This document shows, one piece after another, positions 55,901-63,581 of a stretch of DNA of 64,000 bases (within the stretch, counting starts at the first letter, position 1; each line of letters opens with the position of its first letter). Source of the stretch: Acidithiobacillus marinus. GTDB taxonomy: Bacteria; Pseudomonadota; Gammaproteobacteria; Acidithiobacillales; Acidithiobacillaceae. Location: contig NZ_MXAV01000044.1 of assembly GCF_002847505.1 (NCBI RefSeq), forward strand, positions 113,773-177,772, in the 5' to 3' direction. A program made the translations under genes and the position numbers. A model generated the notes under the pieces. It was given only the letters and a program-made list of their open reading frames with translations. It had not been told where the DNA came from and ran no database searches.

Positions 55901-56552
55901 TACCATGCCAGAGAATATGCCAATCCAAATGCATCGGTGTGGCAGAATGCTGAATCCATTGCCCATCTGTTTCCACTGTCCGATTATCCAGGCCAATTTG
56001 AGCAGAAAGTGCAATATCTCCTGCAGAAATATTAGCTCTGAGCTGATGGACATGTAGAAGACCATATCGCCAGGAAAGGCTGTTGAGTTTGGCTTCTTTA
56101 ATGATCAGGGATGATTTCCGGCCTTGCCAAACATGCAGGTGCGTTATCGCAACTGAAGAAAGGCGCAAGGAGCTGAATCTAGACCATAATGGCAATGCCG
56201 GCCATTGAAGGTTGATGCTGGATGGTTGTGAAGCAGGCTTTGGTAAATATAACTGACTATCGCTTATGATAAGGTGATCAATATCCAGATCACCCCATAA
56301 TAAGTGGCTGGCGTGTAGTTTCCACTGCAAGTTCTTCGCATTAAAGCGGGTGTCAGTGCTGGCCCAGCGCAGTCCATGAATATTCAAACCTTGAGCAATA
56401 GTTCCTTGAACCTGCTGCACGCTTAAATGCGGAACCTGGGCCAGCAACCAACGTGCACCACTATTCGTATCCAGTAGCCAGATTAGTACAGCAAAGAAAA
56501 TACCGACAACCAGAATAGATAGTAAAAACAAGGTATGACGTAGTTTTATCAC
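52998..56552 (-). CDS. tamB: Translocation and assembly module subunit TamB
   Basis: A very large inner-membrane-anchored periplasmic protein that spans the envelope and moves lipids or helps outer-membrane protein assembly. The 1184-residue product starts with GTG and a membrane helix (LFLLSILVVGIFFAVLIWLL, about 8-27). It then has a long beta-rich AsmA-like groove and ends with the DUF490 domain (GTLQAPQVNLYSSPSMSQAD, ILSYLVLGTP, ALFGNSLSHSGIDVGV, YLSVGQSVMGNGTVARLRYR). It overlaps tamA by 4 bp (GTGA). Confidence 0.93.
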   Translation of the reverse strand: MIKLRHTLFLLSILVVGIFFAVLIWLLDTNSGARWLLAQVPHLSVQQVQGTIAQGLNIHGLRWASTDTRFNAKNLQWKLHASHLLWGDLDIDHLIISDSQLYLPKPASQPSSINLQWPALPLWSRFSSLRLSSVAITHLHVWQGRKSSLIIKEAKLNSLSWRYGLLHVHQLRANISAGDIALSAQIGLDNRTVETDGQWIQHSATPMHLDWHILWHGIGKNALGGPVHLTLNQGHVMTKLNFQALIKAHQLAFNAMTIQNPSLLRVAKAHWKIDLPESTSGNFTIAGNLEHLLFKNLPPSLPAGALSFAVHLQGNSQRYRGFLSVQGAAKFGDIKGNINGNSRGLIYDYHGKILGAKLLPAQFLIDWQPQIKVQGKLRFRDLPMKNITPKIPGYLSADLSVNAVQSGKIMSGGLQLDLLPSQIYKKNLQGNADVRFSGNRWDLRDAVFQGSGIRLKASGNLQHRLSFNFQVTSWQGILPGARGSSSLEGWVAQNQQTWLGHIQAHALDLSYSGITVDKLKTQATLQAGKQVQANLNIQGANYKKHQINLEAQAQGPLTALHMEVQAQSKENHLAVKALLKHSSETWNLLLDETHLQSPQLGDWHQLNPAMLSWKSGAMEISPLLFEDSHGAKISAQGQYNPAANLADLNLELFALPLDFHDHTDEMSLKGYVNAQVKAQCHGVCHAHGYWNFAKTQLHWRANDVHQSVNVQQFNGRVQWDPQQLTVNADLRLPPNWGSAQLHLFSPVTLALPWRWDNQATLHATLKTELGGPFFAALPLGTLKMRAQGKGNIDGNITGTWANPKWHGTAALDGLGLYVPQAGLDLQHVGASIIANGQEMQINALHASSGTGQISGKGVVHLQPEPRFALQVNGHDFTALNLPQVQAAVSPDLQINGTLQKIHIGGVIHTNRLRILGTDFNGPKPSSDVVFVKNIKKSSAGPALGVNLKITLGNDAKVLISGLRANLVGSLDVVMDNGNSPTVRGILRMVDGHYDIYGHSLDFERGSINFHGEASQANLDVLAVRTIKNSDSFAVDNTPVKAGVQVTGTLQAPQVNLYSSPSMSQADILSYLVLGTPSSSLSNQDELLSAAAGTLFSASRAALFGNSLSHSGIDVGVTSNGQEGISGAMVTLGHYLTPDLYLSVGQSVMGNGTVARLRYRVSKHIELQTESGTQNGANIFYRIDF

Positions 56553-58291
56553 AGACTGAACCCTACCGAAAAAGCAATGCGTACTGCTGGCGCTTGCGGA
56601 TTTACCAGGGGGTGAGCCAGATCAAAACGAATAGGACCAACCGGAGAATACCAGCGAAACCCCAGGCCGACATCATCAAGTAATTTAAAATCGGAAAAAC
56701 TGTTAAAGGCATTACCAGCATCATAAAAGGCTACTACCGCCCAGTTTTTACTCACAAAACGCTGGACATTTACGCCCGCAACAGCCAATAGTCGACCACC
56801 TTCCACGGCGCCTTCACTATCCACTGGACCTTGAGATTGAAAAGCATAACCAGGGAGGCTGTTTTGTCCACCAGCAAAAAAACGCAAATTAGGGGGTAAC
56901 AGAGTAATGGGACCGTTAAGCCACATTGCCCCCAGTTTAGCCCGGGTCCCCAGCACCCACTGATTAGACAGGCGTACGCGCCAGGTAGCACGCGCACTAA
57001 AGCGCAAAAAATTGCTGCTGCTACCCCATATCTTACTGGCGCCTTCAACACGCGCAATCAGCGAATAACCGGATATAGGCCTTAATACATTGCGAAAATT
57101 TTGTGTCGTATATTGCAATGAAGGATAAATATAAAAACTGTTATTAACCTCGTCACCAACTGTATAATTCGCTTGCTCTACATTAAGTAGTGCTTCCAGC
57201 GTTCTGGTCTTGTTGCGACTATTATCATTGCGCAAAGTCCATTGCCGCCCAGCGCTGGCTAGGATCTCATTACTATCATATGCAGTCAGTGTTTGATTCT
57301 GATAGCTGGCTTGAGCAATATATTCAGAGCCAATATTTTTTCCTACCGGCCATTTATATAAAATACTGGCATTTTTATTTAATTGTGCAGCCAAAATGGA
57401 AACACGAACATGCTGAGCCTCATTAAAAGCATTGTAATTATCATAAATGAGTGCTGCATTGGGGCCAATGTCTGTGCTGTAACCGGCGCCCACCTTGATA
57501 TGTTGTGCAGGCATGCTCTTCAGATCAATATTGACGGGGACTACGTTATTTTTTTCAGCACGGATATCTCCCTGCACAGAGATGTCTGAAAAACGATCTG
57601 CATTGCGAAGATTACTTTGCGTAACCGCCAATGCAGCTGGTGCATACCAGTCGCCGGGCTTAAATGACACATATCGTTTAATAAACCATTGTGGATAATG
57701 TTCGGCGCCATGTACTGTAATATTTCCAAAACGAAATCTAGGACCGGTATTTAACCATAGATAGATTTCAGACCATAATGCTTTTTTATCAATCAATATT
57801 TCATGACGAGTGTAATCAGCTTTGATATAGCCCTGCTTGTTTAGTATGGCTATTATTTTACCTTTCCATTCTTCGTAATTAATCTGATCTAATATAGAAC
57901 CGTCTTTTAATGGAAAATTATTAAAAAGACCATTTATTACCGGAATATTGCTTCCGGCTCCAGTTTTCTGAAGATCTATTTTTCTGACCCGTACTGGTTG
58001 GCCTAATGTAATGGAAAATTGCAAAATATATTTTTTCTTGTCCGAAGTCTCCCGATGGACCTGCCATTTAGCATCGTAGTATCCGTATGCTTGCATTGCA
58101 TCTCTAAGGCGCAGGCCAGCAGCCAACTCCGTTTCATCAAGGCGAGCCGCCTTATCGGCCACAGTGACAGTTGGAAAAGCCTTTTGTAATCTTTTCTGCA
58201 AAGACTGGGGAATACCCTGAAATACGTAATGAATTTCATCTGCGGAAGCTGACAAAGAATAACAGCTCATTAACAGTAAACAGCCATGCAA
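56549..58291 (-). CDS. tamA: Translocation and assembly module subunit TamA
   Basis: An Omp85-family outer-membrane barrel that works with TamB. The 580-residue precursor has a short signal peptide (cleavage near SASADE, about 17) and POTRA repeats (for example VRVRKIDLQKTGAGSNIPVI and FRFGNITVHGAEHYPQWFIK). The barrel carries the Omp85 signature GLGFRWYSPVGPIRFDLAHP and an aromatic-ended C-terminus (AFSVGFSL). It is transcribed ahead of tamB in the standard order. Confidence 0.93.
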   Translation of the reverse strand: MHGCLLLMSCYSLSASADEIHYVFQGIPQSLQKRLQKAFPTVTVADKAARLDETELAAGLRLRDAMQAYGYYDAKWQVHRETSDKKKYILQFSITLGQPVRVRKIDLQKTGAGSNIPVINGLFNNFPLKDGSILDQINYEEWKGKIIAILNKQGYIKADYTRHEILIDKKALWSEIYLWLNTGPRFRFGNITVHGAEHYPQWFIKRYVSFKPGDWYAPAALAVTQSNLRNADRFSDISVQGDIRAEKNNVVPVNIDLKSMPAQHIKVGAGYSTDIGPNAALIYDNYNAFNEAQHVRVSILAAQLNKNASILYKWPVGKNIGSEYIAQASYQNQTLTAYDSNEILASAGRQWTLRNDNSRNKTRTLEALLNVEQANYTVGDEVNNSFYIYPSLQYTTQNFRNVLRPISGYSLIARVEGASKIWGSSSNFLRFSARATWRVRLSNQWVLGTRAKLGAMWLNGPITLLPPNLRFFAGGQNSLPGYAFQSQGPVDSEGAVEGGRLLAVAGVNVQRFVSKNWAVVAFYDAGNAFNSFSDFKLLDDVGLGFRWYSPVGPIRFDLAHPLVNPQAPAVRIAFSVGFSL

Positions 58292-58464
58292 GAACCTGAC
58301 TGACCGCCTTTTTGCAAGGTAACCATCTGTATTTGAATAGTTATTAACCAGAAGCCCTCCTGCAAACCGTGATCACTTGTCAATTTTCGACTTCTGACAA
58401 GATTCTAACACGATTTTTACAAAAAAAAGGTAGGAGGGTTACTGTATAGGGCTTTGCCTATAAT

Positions 58465-58731
58465 TTAACGATCTCTATCACCAGGAGCTTGACTACGGTG
58501 GATTTCCCGATATTGGGTCACGATAAAGTCCTGGCTGCTGGAGGTCTTACGCATTTTACGTCTTTGCCACCAGAGAAAAAGCATACCGCTGGCACCCAGT
58601 ATTGCCACAGCTATAAATGCAAAAACTGCAAAGAAGAATAACCCGACTAGCAAAACCATACCCACCATGATGGTTAACAAACGTACCCACCAGGGTGCTG
58701 AACGATTAGCGGTAAATGTGCTCCGTATCAT
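58465..58731 (-). CDS. Small membrane protein of unknown function
   Basis: 88 residues from ATG 58731 (MIRSTFTANRSAPWWVRLLT). It has one or two membrane segments (IMVGMVLLVGLFFFAVFAFI and AVAILGASGMLFLWWQRRK) and a basic, polar tail. A GAGGGAGC site precedes the start. It is the last host-type gene before the prophage, with no family recognised. Confidence 0.65.
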   Translation of the reverse strand: MIRSTFTANRSAPWWVRLLTIMVGMVLLVGLFFFAVFAFIAVAILGASGMLFLWWQRRKMRKTSSSQDFIVTQYREIHRSQAPGDRDR

Positions 58732-58789
58732 TTTTCGCTCCCTCGTAAAAGTTGTATTGTTTTTTGGGACCACGGCAAGGACGGAAAGT

Positions 58790-59164
58790 TCATTTCATAA
58801 TTTTACATAATAAACATTTGATAACATTGGTATTTTGGAAACTAGCAGCATGTGCTTGAATGTTCGGCACTATCAGTATTATGACTAAGAGTAGGGCAGC
58901 ACTTTTGGGTAGTGTCCTTGCCAGGTGTGCCCAGATTTTTTGACCCTCTGGTCCCGCCTTCCTCATGTGCTTCTCGATGATGATCTCAGTTGGGTCTATC
59001 CCTGCCATTTTGGCTAGCTTTATATATGTCTCGTCAGACCCGTCGGTTTTTTCTTGTGCTAGGTTACTCAATGCTGCTGACGTAATCCCAAGTTCTTTAG
59101 CTACTTGGTTTTGTGACCATTCGTGCTTACTTTGCACCTTCTTGATTAACTCTTTCGCTTTCAT
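58790..59164 (-). CDS. Prophage HTH regulator with a membrane segment
   Basis: 124 residues. Residues about 5-40 are a Cro-type HTH (KHEWSQNQVAKELGITSAAL), followed by a linker ending PEGQKIWAHLARTLPKSAAL. A hydrophobic helix LLLVIILIVPNIQAHAAS (about 91-108) then likely anchors it in the membrane. The layout resembles the DUF3693-type regulators of filamentous phages. It is divergent from the phage genes and faces inverted repeats. It probably represses the phage promoter. Confidence 0.78.
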   Translation of the reverse strand: MKAKELIKKVQSKHEWSQNQVAKELGITSAALSNLAQEKTDGSDETYIKLAKMAGIDPTEIIIEKHMRKAGPEGQKIWAHLARTLPKSAALLLVIILIVPNIQAHAASFQNTNVIKCLLCKIMK

Positions 59165-59191
59165 TTGACCACCTCCTGCTTAGATACTAGT

Positions 59192-59252
59192 TGCTAACTT
59201 GTAGCTTGACAATGTTAGCAGATTGCGTTATCTACTAATCAGCAGTTAGTAG
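59192..59252. promoter_or_regulatory. Operator candidates between the repressor and phage genes
   Basis: Two separate inverted repeats: TGCTAAC (59192-59198) with GTTAGCA (59214-59220), and CTACTAA (59232-59238) with TTAGTAG (59246-59252). Both lie in the divergent promoter region, where a Cro-type repressor would act. Confidence 0.6.
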
Positions 59253-59280
59253 TTAGTGCCTAGTACCTCTTTGAAACGCT

Positions 59281-59326
59281 CCCCGGTAGCTCCGGGGTTT
59301 GGTATCCCCTCAAGGGGTACCCTTTT
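59281..59326 (+). other. Tandem hairpins upstream of the phage genes
   Basis: Hairpin 1: CCCCGG-TAGCT-CCGGGG (59281-59297). Hairpin 2: GGTATCCCC-TCAA-GGGGTACC (59301-59321, one bulged T), then CTTTTT. It could be an attenuator/terminator, or the packaging signal or plus-strand origin that filamentous phages place in their main intergenic region. Confidence 0.55.
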
Positions 59327-59342
59327 TACTGGAGACTATAAA

Positions 59343-59666
59343 ATGATTATTAGATCAAGCGATAACAAATTTTCACCCGCTGATGATTACGCCGCTTTTT
59401 GGCGTGTCCCCGTTCCCCAGGTCAAATCCATTTGCATCTGTCGTGCTCTGCGCCTGCATCCATACCTTGAGAATCACGGCGATGCGTTCGCCAAACGCCA
59501 ACGCCGCAACGCTGCTTTGTCCTTTTTCGCTCAGCGCCTCGTTGGCCTTGCATATGACCGCCGCTGGCAGGCTGCCACTGATGACTTTGATGCTTCCGTC
59601 AACGATTACTGGTTTCGTCAGCAATCTGAAGCTTTTGCCCTTGAATTGATGGAAGAGGGGGCCTAG
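59343..59666 (+). CDS. Small phage protein of unknown function
   Basis: 107 residues from ATG 59343 (MIIRSSDNKFSPADDYAAFW), preceded by GGAGACTATAAA. Basic and soluble-looking, with helix-rich RRNAALSFFAQRLVGLAYDR. No family was recognised. It is the first gene of the phage rightward operon and overlaps nothing upstream. A frame from 59256 in the same phase is not used, because it would run through the hairpins. Confidence 0.65.
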   Translation: MIIRSSDNKFSPADDYAAFWRVPVPQVKSICICRALRLHPYLENHGDAFAKRQRRNAALSFFAQRLVGLAYDRRWQAATDDFDASVNDYWFRQQSEAFALELMEEGA

Positions 59667-59668
59667 TC

Positions 59669-59809
59669 ATGGTTTATCTTTCTGATCCCTCTCAAGTTCA
59701 TCTACTCATGTCCGTTTGCAGTGGTTTGATGGCTGCAGGTCTTACCGGGATCTTGTTCTACTCGGTCTTTATAGAAGACCTCAACAACAGGGGTGGCGAT
59801 GATGATTAA
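59669..59809 (+). CDS. Tiny phage membrane protein
   Basis: 46 residues, too short for usual gene calling. It has one membrane segment (VHLLMSVCSGLMAAGLTGIL followed by FYSVFI) and an acidic tail (EDLNNRGGDDD). A GGAAGAGGGGGCC site lies just upstream, and its stop overlaps the next start. Filamentous phages carry such small minor coat or membrane proteins. Confidence 0.6.
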   Translation: MVYLSDPSQVHLLMSVCSGLMAAGLTGILFYSVFIEDLNNRGGDDD

Positions 59810-59978
59810 TCCCGCCCCTATCTCTTCTCTTTCTTTGGCTACCGCTCTGATGTGGGCGGTTTTTATCGGTTGCCTTGCCGCTCTGTTCACCTATGACACT
59901 ATTGCCTGGGTATTTCGCTTTATTGCTGGCCTTTTAGACCGTAACAGTAGCGCCTCTGTCGGTGGTTCCAATGATTGA
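59799..59978 (+). CDS. Small phage membrane protein
   Basis: 59 residues from ATG 59799 (MMINPAPISSLSLATALMWA) with one or two membrane segments (ALMWAVFIGCLAALFTYDTI). GTG 59793 and ATG 59802 are other starts. It overlaps the previous gene by 11 bp and the Rep gene by 8 bp. Probably a minor structural or lysogeny-related protein. Confidence 0.6.
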   Translation: MMINPAPISSLSLATALMWAVFIGCLAALFTYDTIAWVFRFIAGLLDRNSSASVGGSND

Positions 59979-61242
59979 CACCCTCCGCCTGACTATTCCT
60001 AGTGACTTTTTCCCCCCTGATGCCATCGGTTGGCTCATGGGCCTTCAACACAAGATCAGTAAAACCAACTTCACTGGTGATCTGGTGGATTGGTGCATTA
60101 GCTCAGGCGTGGAAATCCCGTCATGGTTTGACGGTTTTTCTTTGTCTATTGGTGGCCGCGTAACCCTCGAAGCTTCCCCCAAACTCTACCAGGGCCACAA
60201 TGTCACGGGTTCTGATGATTTACTCTTTTCCGCTCGCCGCCTGGTAGATTATGTTTTCGGCACGATCTTTAATCTCACTACCTGGCCTGATGGCTCCCTT
60301 TGGTATGTCGCCCGCGTCGATGTGACCTATAACTATGATTTCCCCACGTTCCATGCTCTTGATGTTTGGTTAGATACCGTTTTAGGTGTTCAACGTGGTC
60401 AGCGTCGCGCTGGTGTTGAAGATCGAGCGGATGAAATCGAAAACCGTCCTTTGTCCTGTGATGCCATGCCTTCCGGTCGTACCGTCTACCTCGGTAAAGG
60501 TTCACGTTATCGCGTCGGAAAAATTTATTGCAAGGGCAGGGACCTAAAAGCACACCCCCCAAAGTGTCTGCAAGCCTTCCCAGAGATCATTCAAGAACTT
60601 TCGCAAGAATTCGCGTCTGTGGGCCGTTTTGAATTACAGATTCGCGCCCTGGCCATTTCCAGACACGCTGTAAAATATGGCCTTCTTCCTAAACACTTTG
60701 CCGATCTAGTGCCTGGTGTTTTTGCTGAAAACGCATCTAACTTTCTACGTGACATTGGCATTACGCCCCTGCATTCCAAAAACAAAAAGCAACCCATTAT
60801 CTATTTCCCTGTTCATTACCTCGCTAAAAATCTACATCTGCCCGATCTATGGGATGCCGAATTCAGGCATTTATTTTCTACGGAGGCTGCGATGACTGAC
60901 GATACTTTATTTTCTTCTTTGTTTTTACATGCTCCTACTCCTGCTCAAGCTCAACGTGTCTTTGATTTTTACCAACGTATCCGCGCGATTGGTTTTGTCC
61001 AGGCTCGCCGTTCTATTTCTCAGCCTACTTTTTCCAGGTATCGCCGCATCCTCAATTCTGCTGGTGTATCTGACGCTATGATGCAGGACGGTACGGCTCT
61101 AATTCGCGTCCCTGTTGATCCTGTGAAGGTTCGGCTATGGAACCCCAATTCTGACCGTTTGCGTCTCGTAGAGGCCACGCATGCCGCCTTGCAGGCTGGA
61201 AACATCGATCGTCTGCATGCGGAAGTTTTTAAGGCTGCCTGA
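59971..61242 (+). CDS. Phage replication protein, II/X family (Phage_CRI type)
   Basis: 423 residues from ATG 59971 (MIDTLRLTIPSDFFPPDAIG); GTG 59962 is possible. This family nicks the phage plus-strand origin to start rolling-circle replication. The signatures are LWYVARVDVTYNYDFP (about 111-126), TVYLGKGSRYRVGKIYCKG followed by RDLKAH (about 170-195), and SVGRFELQIRAL (about 214). The catalytic tyrosine cannot be fixed without alignment. The sense strand is T rich. It is followed by a hairpin. Confidence 0.82.
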   Translation: MIDTLRLTIPSDFFPPDAIGWLMGLQHKISKTNFTGDLVDWCISSGVEIPSWFDGFSLSIGGRVTLEASPKLYQGHNVTGSDDLLFSARRLVDYVFGTIFNLTTWPDGSLWYVARVDVTYNYDFPTFHALDVWLDTVLGVQRGQRRAGVEDRADEIENRPLSCDAMPSGRTVYLGKGSRYRVGKIYCKGRDLKAHPPKCLQAFPEIIQELSQEFASVGRFELQIRALAISRHAVKYGLLPKHFADLVPGVFAENASNFLRDIGITPLHSKNKKQPIIYFPVHYLAKNLHLPDLWDAEFRHLFSTEAAMTDDTLFSSLFLHAPTPAQAQRVFDFYQRIRAIGFVQARRSISQPTFSRYRRILNSAGVSDAMMQDGTALIRVPVDPVKVRLWNPNSDRLRLVEATHAALQAGNIDRLHAEVFKAA

Positions 61243-61251
61243 TTCATGCAT

Positions 61252-61282
61252 AAGGGGAGCTACTAACAGCGCTCCCTTTATT
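61252..61282 (+). terminator. Hairpin after the phage rep gene
   Basis: AAGGGGAGC and GCTCCCTTT form a 9-bp stem (one G-T pair) around TACTAACAGC, followed by ATT. It may reduce transcription from rep into the structural genes. Confidence 0.6.
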
Positions 61283-61398
61283 CATGGGTGAATACTGTCC
61301 TTTTAATTGGTTGTTTTACTTGTGGAAATTTTAGGCTCGTTTTTCGTGCCAATGGGGAAGTCTTATTCTTTTTTTTACTCATTTTGGAGATTCTAATC

Positions 61399-61980
61399 AT
61401 GCAACTTGATGCCTGTTACATTGCCTTTGACCCCGAACCTGTCAAAGAAGGTTCCAAAACCTTTAAGCAACGTGTATCTATTCGTTTTTTTGACCATCAC
61501 ACCTGTGATTTTGAGGTTGTCTCTTCTCGAAAAGATGATTTTTTTCAATCTACACGATCATTGCGTCGCATTCCTATGGATGTATCCGCCTTTGATCGTA
61601 AAATTTCTTTTCGTCCTGTTGGTAAAGCTTTTGATGCTGTTGATCCTCTTGAATTTACTTTACTTCAGGGTCAACCTATCCATGTTGTTTTGTCATGCGC
61701 TCCTATGGAAACTTACGTTCCTAAAGATAAATCAGAACCTACTCAGTACTATCATCCTTGCTCTGTTCTCGATCCCACTGATTTGAGTGACACTGGTATT
61801 ACTGTTCGCTTTAATCTTGATAGTGATATTGTTGCTGTTGATCCTGGGCTGTACTTTGGTGTTATCAATTTTAAAACTAGCCACGATAAGAAATTTAATC
61901 AACCTATTCCCATTGCAGTATTATATAACAATGAGTTGGGTGATCTGATCTCTGATCCTAAACTCCTGATGTCTGCCTGA
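61399..61980 (+). CDS. Probable phage ssDNA-binding protein
   Basis: 193 residues from ATG 61399 (MQLDACYIAFDPEPVKEGSK) with GGAGA upstream. A frame 37 codons longer has a hydrophobic leader and no good ribosome site. It is beta rich, with aromatic and basic residues (FKQRVSIRFFDHHTCDFEVV). It follows rep, where filamentous phages keep the ssDNA-binding gene. No motif proves this, and it is longer than most such proteins. A+T rich and T biased. Confidence 0.45.
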   Translation: MQLDACYIAFDPEPVKEGSKTFKQRVSIRFFDHHTCDFEVVSSRKDDFFQSTRSLRRIPMDVSAFDRKISFRPVGKAFDAVDPLEFTLLQGQPIHVVLSCAPMETYVPKDKSEPTQYYHPCSVLDPTDLSDTGITVRFNLDSDIVAVDPGLYFGVINFKTSHDKKFNQPIPIAVLYNNELGDLISDPKLLMSA

Positions 61981-61984
61981 TTCC

Positions 61985-62914
61985 ATGCCTACCCCAACAG
62001 TCAACATCAGTCAGGTACTTGAATCCCAAGTATCCGGTATTGCCTCAAACTTTCTAAACGAAGGTCTCAAGGCTTTACCTGATATTGGTGTTGCACTGCT
62101 GTCTATCGCCGGGCTGTTCGTAGTCTCCTACTGGACCGCCCGCGCCTTTGGCTGGAAAGTCAAACTCCCCAAACGCCCCCCTTCTCAAGCTGGCATTTTT
62201 GGCAATCCCAAAAAAGTGCACCTTGAAAAGGACAGCGGAAACATCTGGACCTTTATTAGTCGTTTTGGACAGATCAAACCCTTCTCATTCGGTCGTAAGT
62301 CCCGATACATACCCGGTTCCGACACTGGCTTAGCCTCTGGCTTTGGTTCCACCTTCGACCTCGATGATGATCACGATATATTTACCTCGCATTTCGATGA
62401 CGATTATTCCGACCTCGATGCTGAAGATGGACAAAACGGTTTCTATGCTGACCCCAGTTATAACGCTCCTTACACTTCTGACTCCGGACCCGACTCAAGA
62501 CCGGGACTCCAGTCAGGCGCATTAGCTGGTGACCTCGAATTTTTCAACAAAGCATCAGATTTTTTCTATTACTACAGTCAAGACCTTGCTGATTCTTACA
62601 ATTACGACGAGTTCAACGCCACGAAGGCGCGTGCACGCCTGTATGAGGATGAGCAAACTTATCACGATGCCTACGATAACCATGCTGCTACTACTGCTGC
62701 TAACTGGGCATATTTATTCCCCCATTTAGGCTCTATCGATGGCCTGGCCACTGCTCCTAATTTGTCTATGGCCGAATCCTCCGAATTACTTCGCCATGCC
62801 GCCCGTCTTAACTCACTCAAGCAGCAATCATTACCCGACCTACTGCCTGATATAACTTCCGACGATCTGGCCGACATGGACATTGACTATGACATGGGCG
62901 CTTATGACCACTAG
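61985..62914 (+). CDS. Unknown phage protein, one membrane helix and acidic tyrosine-rich tail
   Basis: 309 residues. One hydrophobic helix near the start (IGVALLSIAGLFVVSYWTAR, about 34-53), a basic segment (WKVKLPKRPPSQ), then a long acidic region with Asp/Tyr clusters (STFDLDDDHDIFTSHFDDDY, KASDFFYYYSQDLADSYNYD) and a DSDDLADMD-type end. No family was recognised. It may be a minor virion or assembly protein that stays in the inner membrane with its acidic part facing one side. Confidence 0.6.
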   Translation: MPTPTVNISQVLESQVSGIASNFLNEGLKALPDIGVALLSIAGLFVVSYWTARAFGWKVKLPKRPPSQAGIFGNPKKVHLEKDSGNIWTFISRFGQIKPFSFGRKSRYIPGSDTGLASGFGSTFDLDDDHDIFTSHFDDDYSDLDAEDGQNGFYADPSYNAPYTSDSGPDSRPGLQSGALAGDLEFFNKASDFFYYYSQDLADSYNYDEFNATKARARLYEDEQTYHDAYDNHAATTAANWAYLFPHLGSIDGLATAPNLSMAESSELLRHAARLNSLKQQSLPDLLPDITSDDLADMDIDYDMGAYDH

Positions 62915-63152
62915 CACCACTGGAACACCAGACGGTTCCCTAGTTCTGAACGTATGCACTGATGTTACTGCTACCACCGACTCCACTACTGGAAGCACAA
63001 CCTATAGCTGTTCTTCCGCTGCATGGGTCCCGGTTTATGGCATCGGTGGCATAACGTCCAGTCAATTTGACATTGCAGCCCCTGCAATCATCACGGTTTT
63101 GATGCTCGCAGCCCTTTTTAGAATTGTGATCCGCTTCTTCTTGAATCGGTGA
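62904..63152 (+). CDS. Small phage membrane protein, minor coat candidate
   Basis: 82 residues from ATG 62904 (MTTSTTGTPDGSLVLNVCTD), overlapping the previous gene by 11 bp. Thr/Ser-rich outside part with two cysteines (about 18 and 37), then one membrane helix (FDIAAPAIITVLMLAALFRI, about 57-76) and a basic end VIRFFLNR. Position before the major coat gene fits a minor coat protein. Frame starts upstream (62883) lack a clear ribosome site. Confidence 0.6.
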   Translation: MTTSTTGTPDGSLVLNVCTDVTATTDSTTGSTTYSCSSAAWVPVYGIGGITSSQFDIAAPAIITVLMLAALFRIVIRFFLNR

Positions 63153-63203
63153 CGATCTGGCCGGGCAGTTCCCCGGATAACCTTCCATCCAAGGAGAAAC
63201 ATC

Positions 63204-63485
63204 ATGGAAGATCGTAATGCTGTAAAAACCGCGCGTAATCGCGCACTCGGGACCATCGCCCAGTTTGCAAGCCCCCGCCGCCTTGCGGTTGCTTCTGCTG
63301 TTGGTGGTCTGGTCATGGCTGGGACCGCTTTCGCGTCTGGTGGTGCGGGAACGGCTGCTACTACTGCTGCAGCCAGCTTCACAAGCAGTGGTGACACTGC
63401 GATTGGTGCCATTGGCGTGGCCTTAATCAGCCTGGCTGGTATCGCTGTTGTGTACAAGTGGGCCAAAGGTATGTTCTTCGGTTAA
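63204..63485 (+). CDS. Filamentous phage major coat protein (pVIII-like)
   Basis: 93 residues with a basic leader and signal peptide (AVASAVGGLVMAGTAFA, cleavage after AFA at about 44). The mature part is about 49 residues, as for pVIII: a small Ala/Thr/Ser/Gly-rich amphipathic N-terminus, a hydrophobic helix (TAIGAIGVALISLAGIAVVY) and a basic C-terminus (KWAKGMFFG) to bind DNA. AAGGAGAAACATC precedes the ATG. It is followed by a strong terminator, as usual for the gene VIII message. Confidence 0.85.
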   Translation: MEDRNAVKTARNRALGTIAQFASPRRLAVASAVGGLVMAGTAFASGGAGTAATTAAASFTSSGDTAIGAIGVALISLAGIAVVYKWAKGMFFG

Positions 63486-63496
63486 GCAGGAGAGGA

Positions 63497-63545
63497 GGGG
63501 GTGCGGGGGAAAGGACTTTAGTCCCCCCCCACCCCCGACTTTTTC
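63497..63545 (+). terminator. Strong terminator after the coat gene
   Basis: A long G/C stem: GGGGGT (63497-63502) with ACCCCC (63531-63536), and an inner CGGGGGA-type arm with TCCCCCCC, closed by an AAGGACTTTAG loop. TTTTT follows at 63540-63544. It matches the central terminator of filamentous phages, which limits read-through from the coat gene. Confidence 0.85.
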
Positions 63546-63581
63546 TCCCTCTTCCTTTTTTTGGAGTTCTCAGGTGGATAT

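Noticed and set aside
58793..58825. Weak dif/Xer-like sequence (TTTACATAATAAACATTTGATA) as prophage attachment site
   Set aside because: It lies inside the coding end of the repressor, matches the dif consensus poorly, and the right end of the prophage is not visible for comparison.
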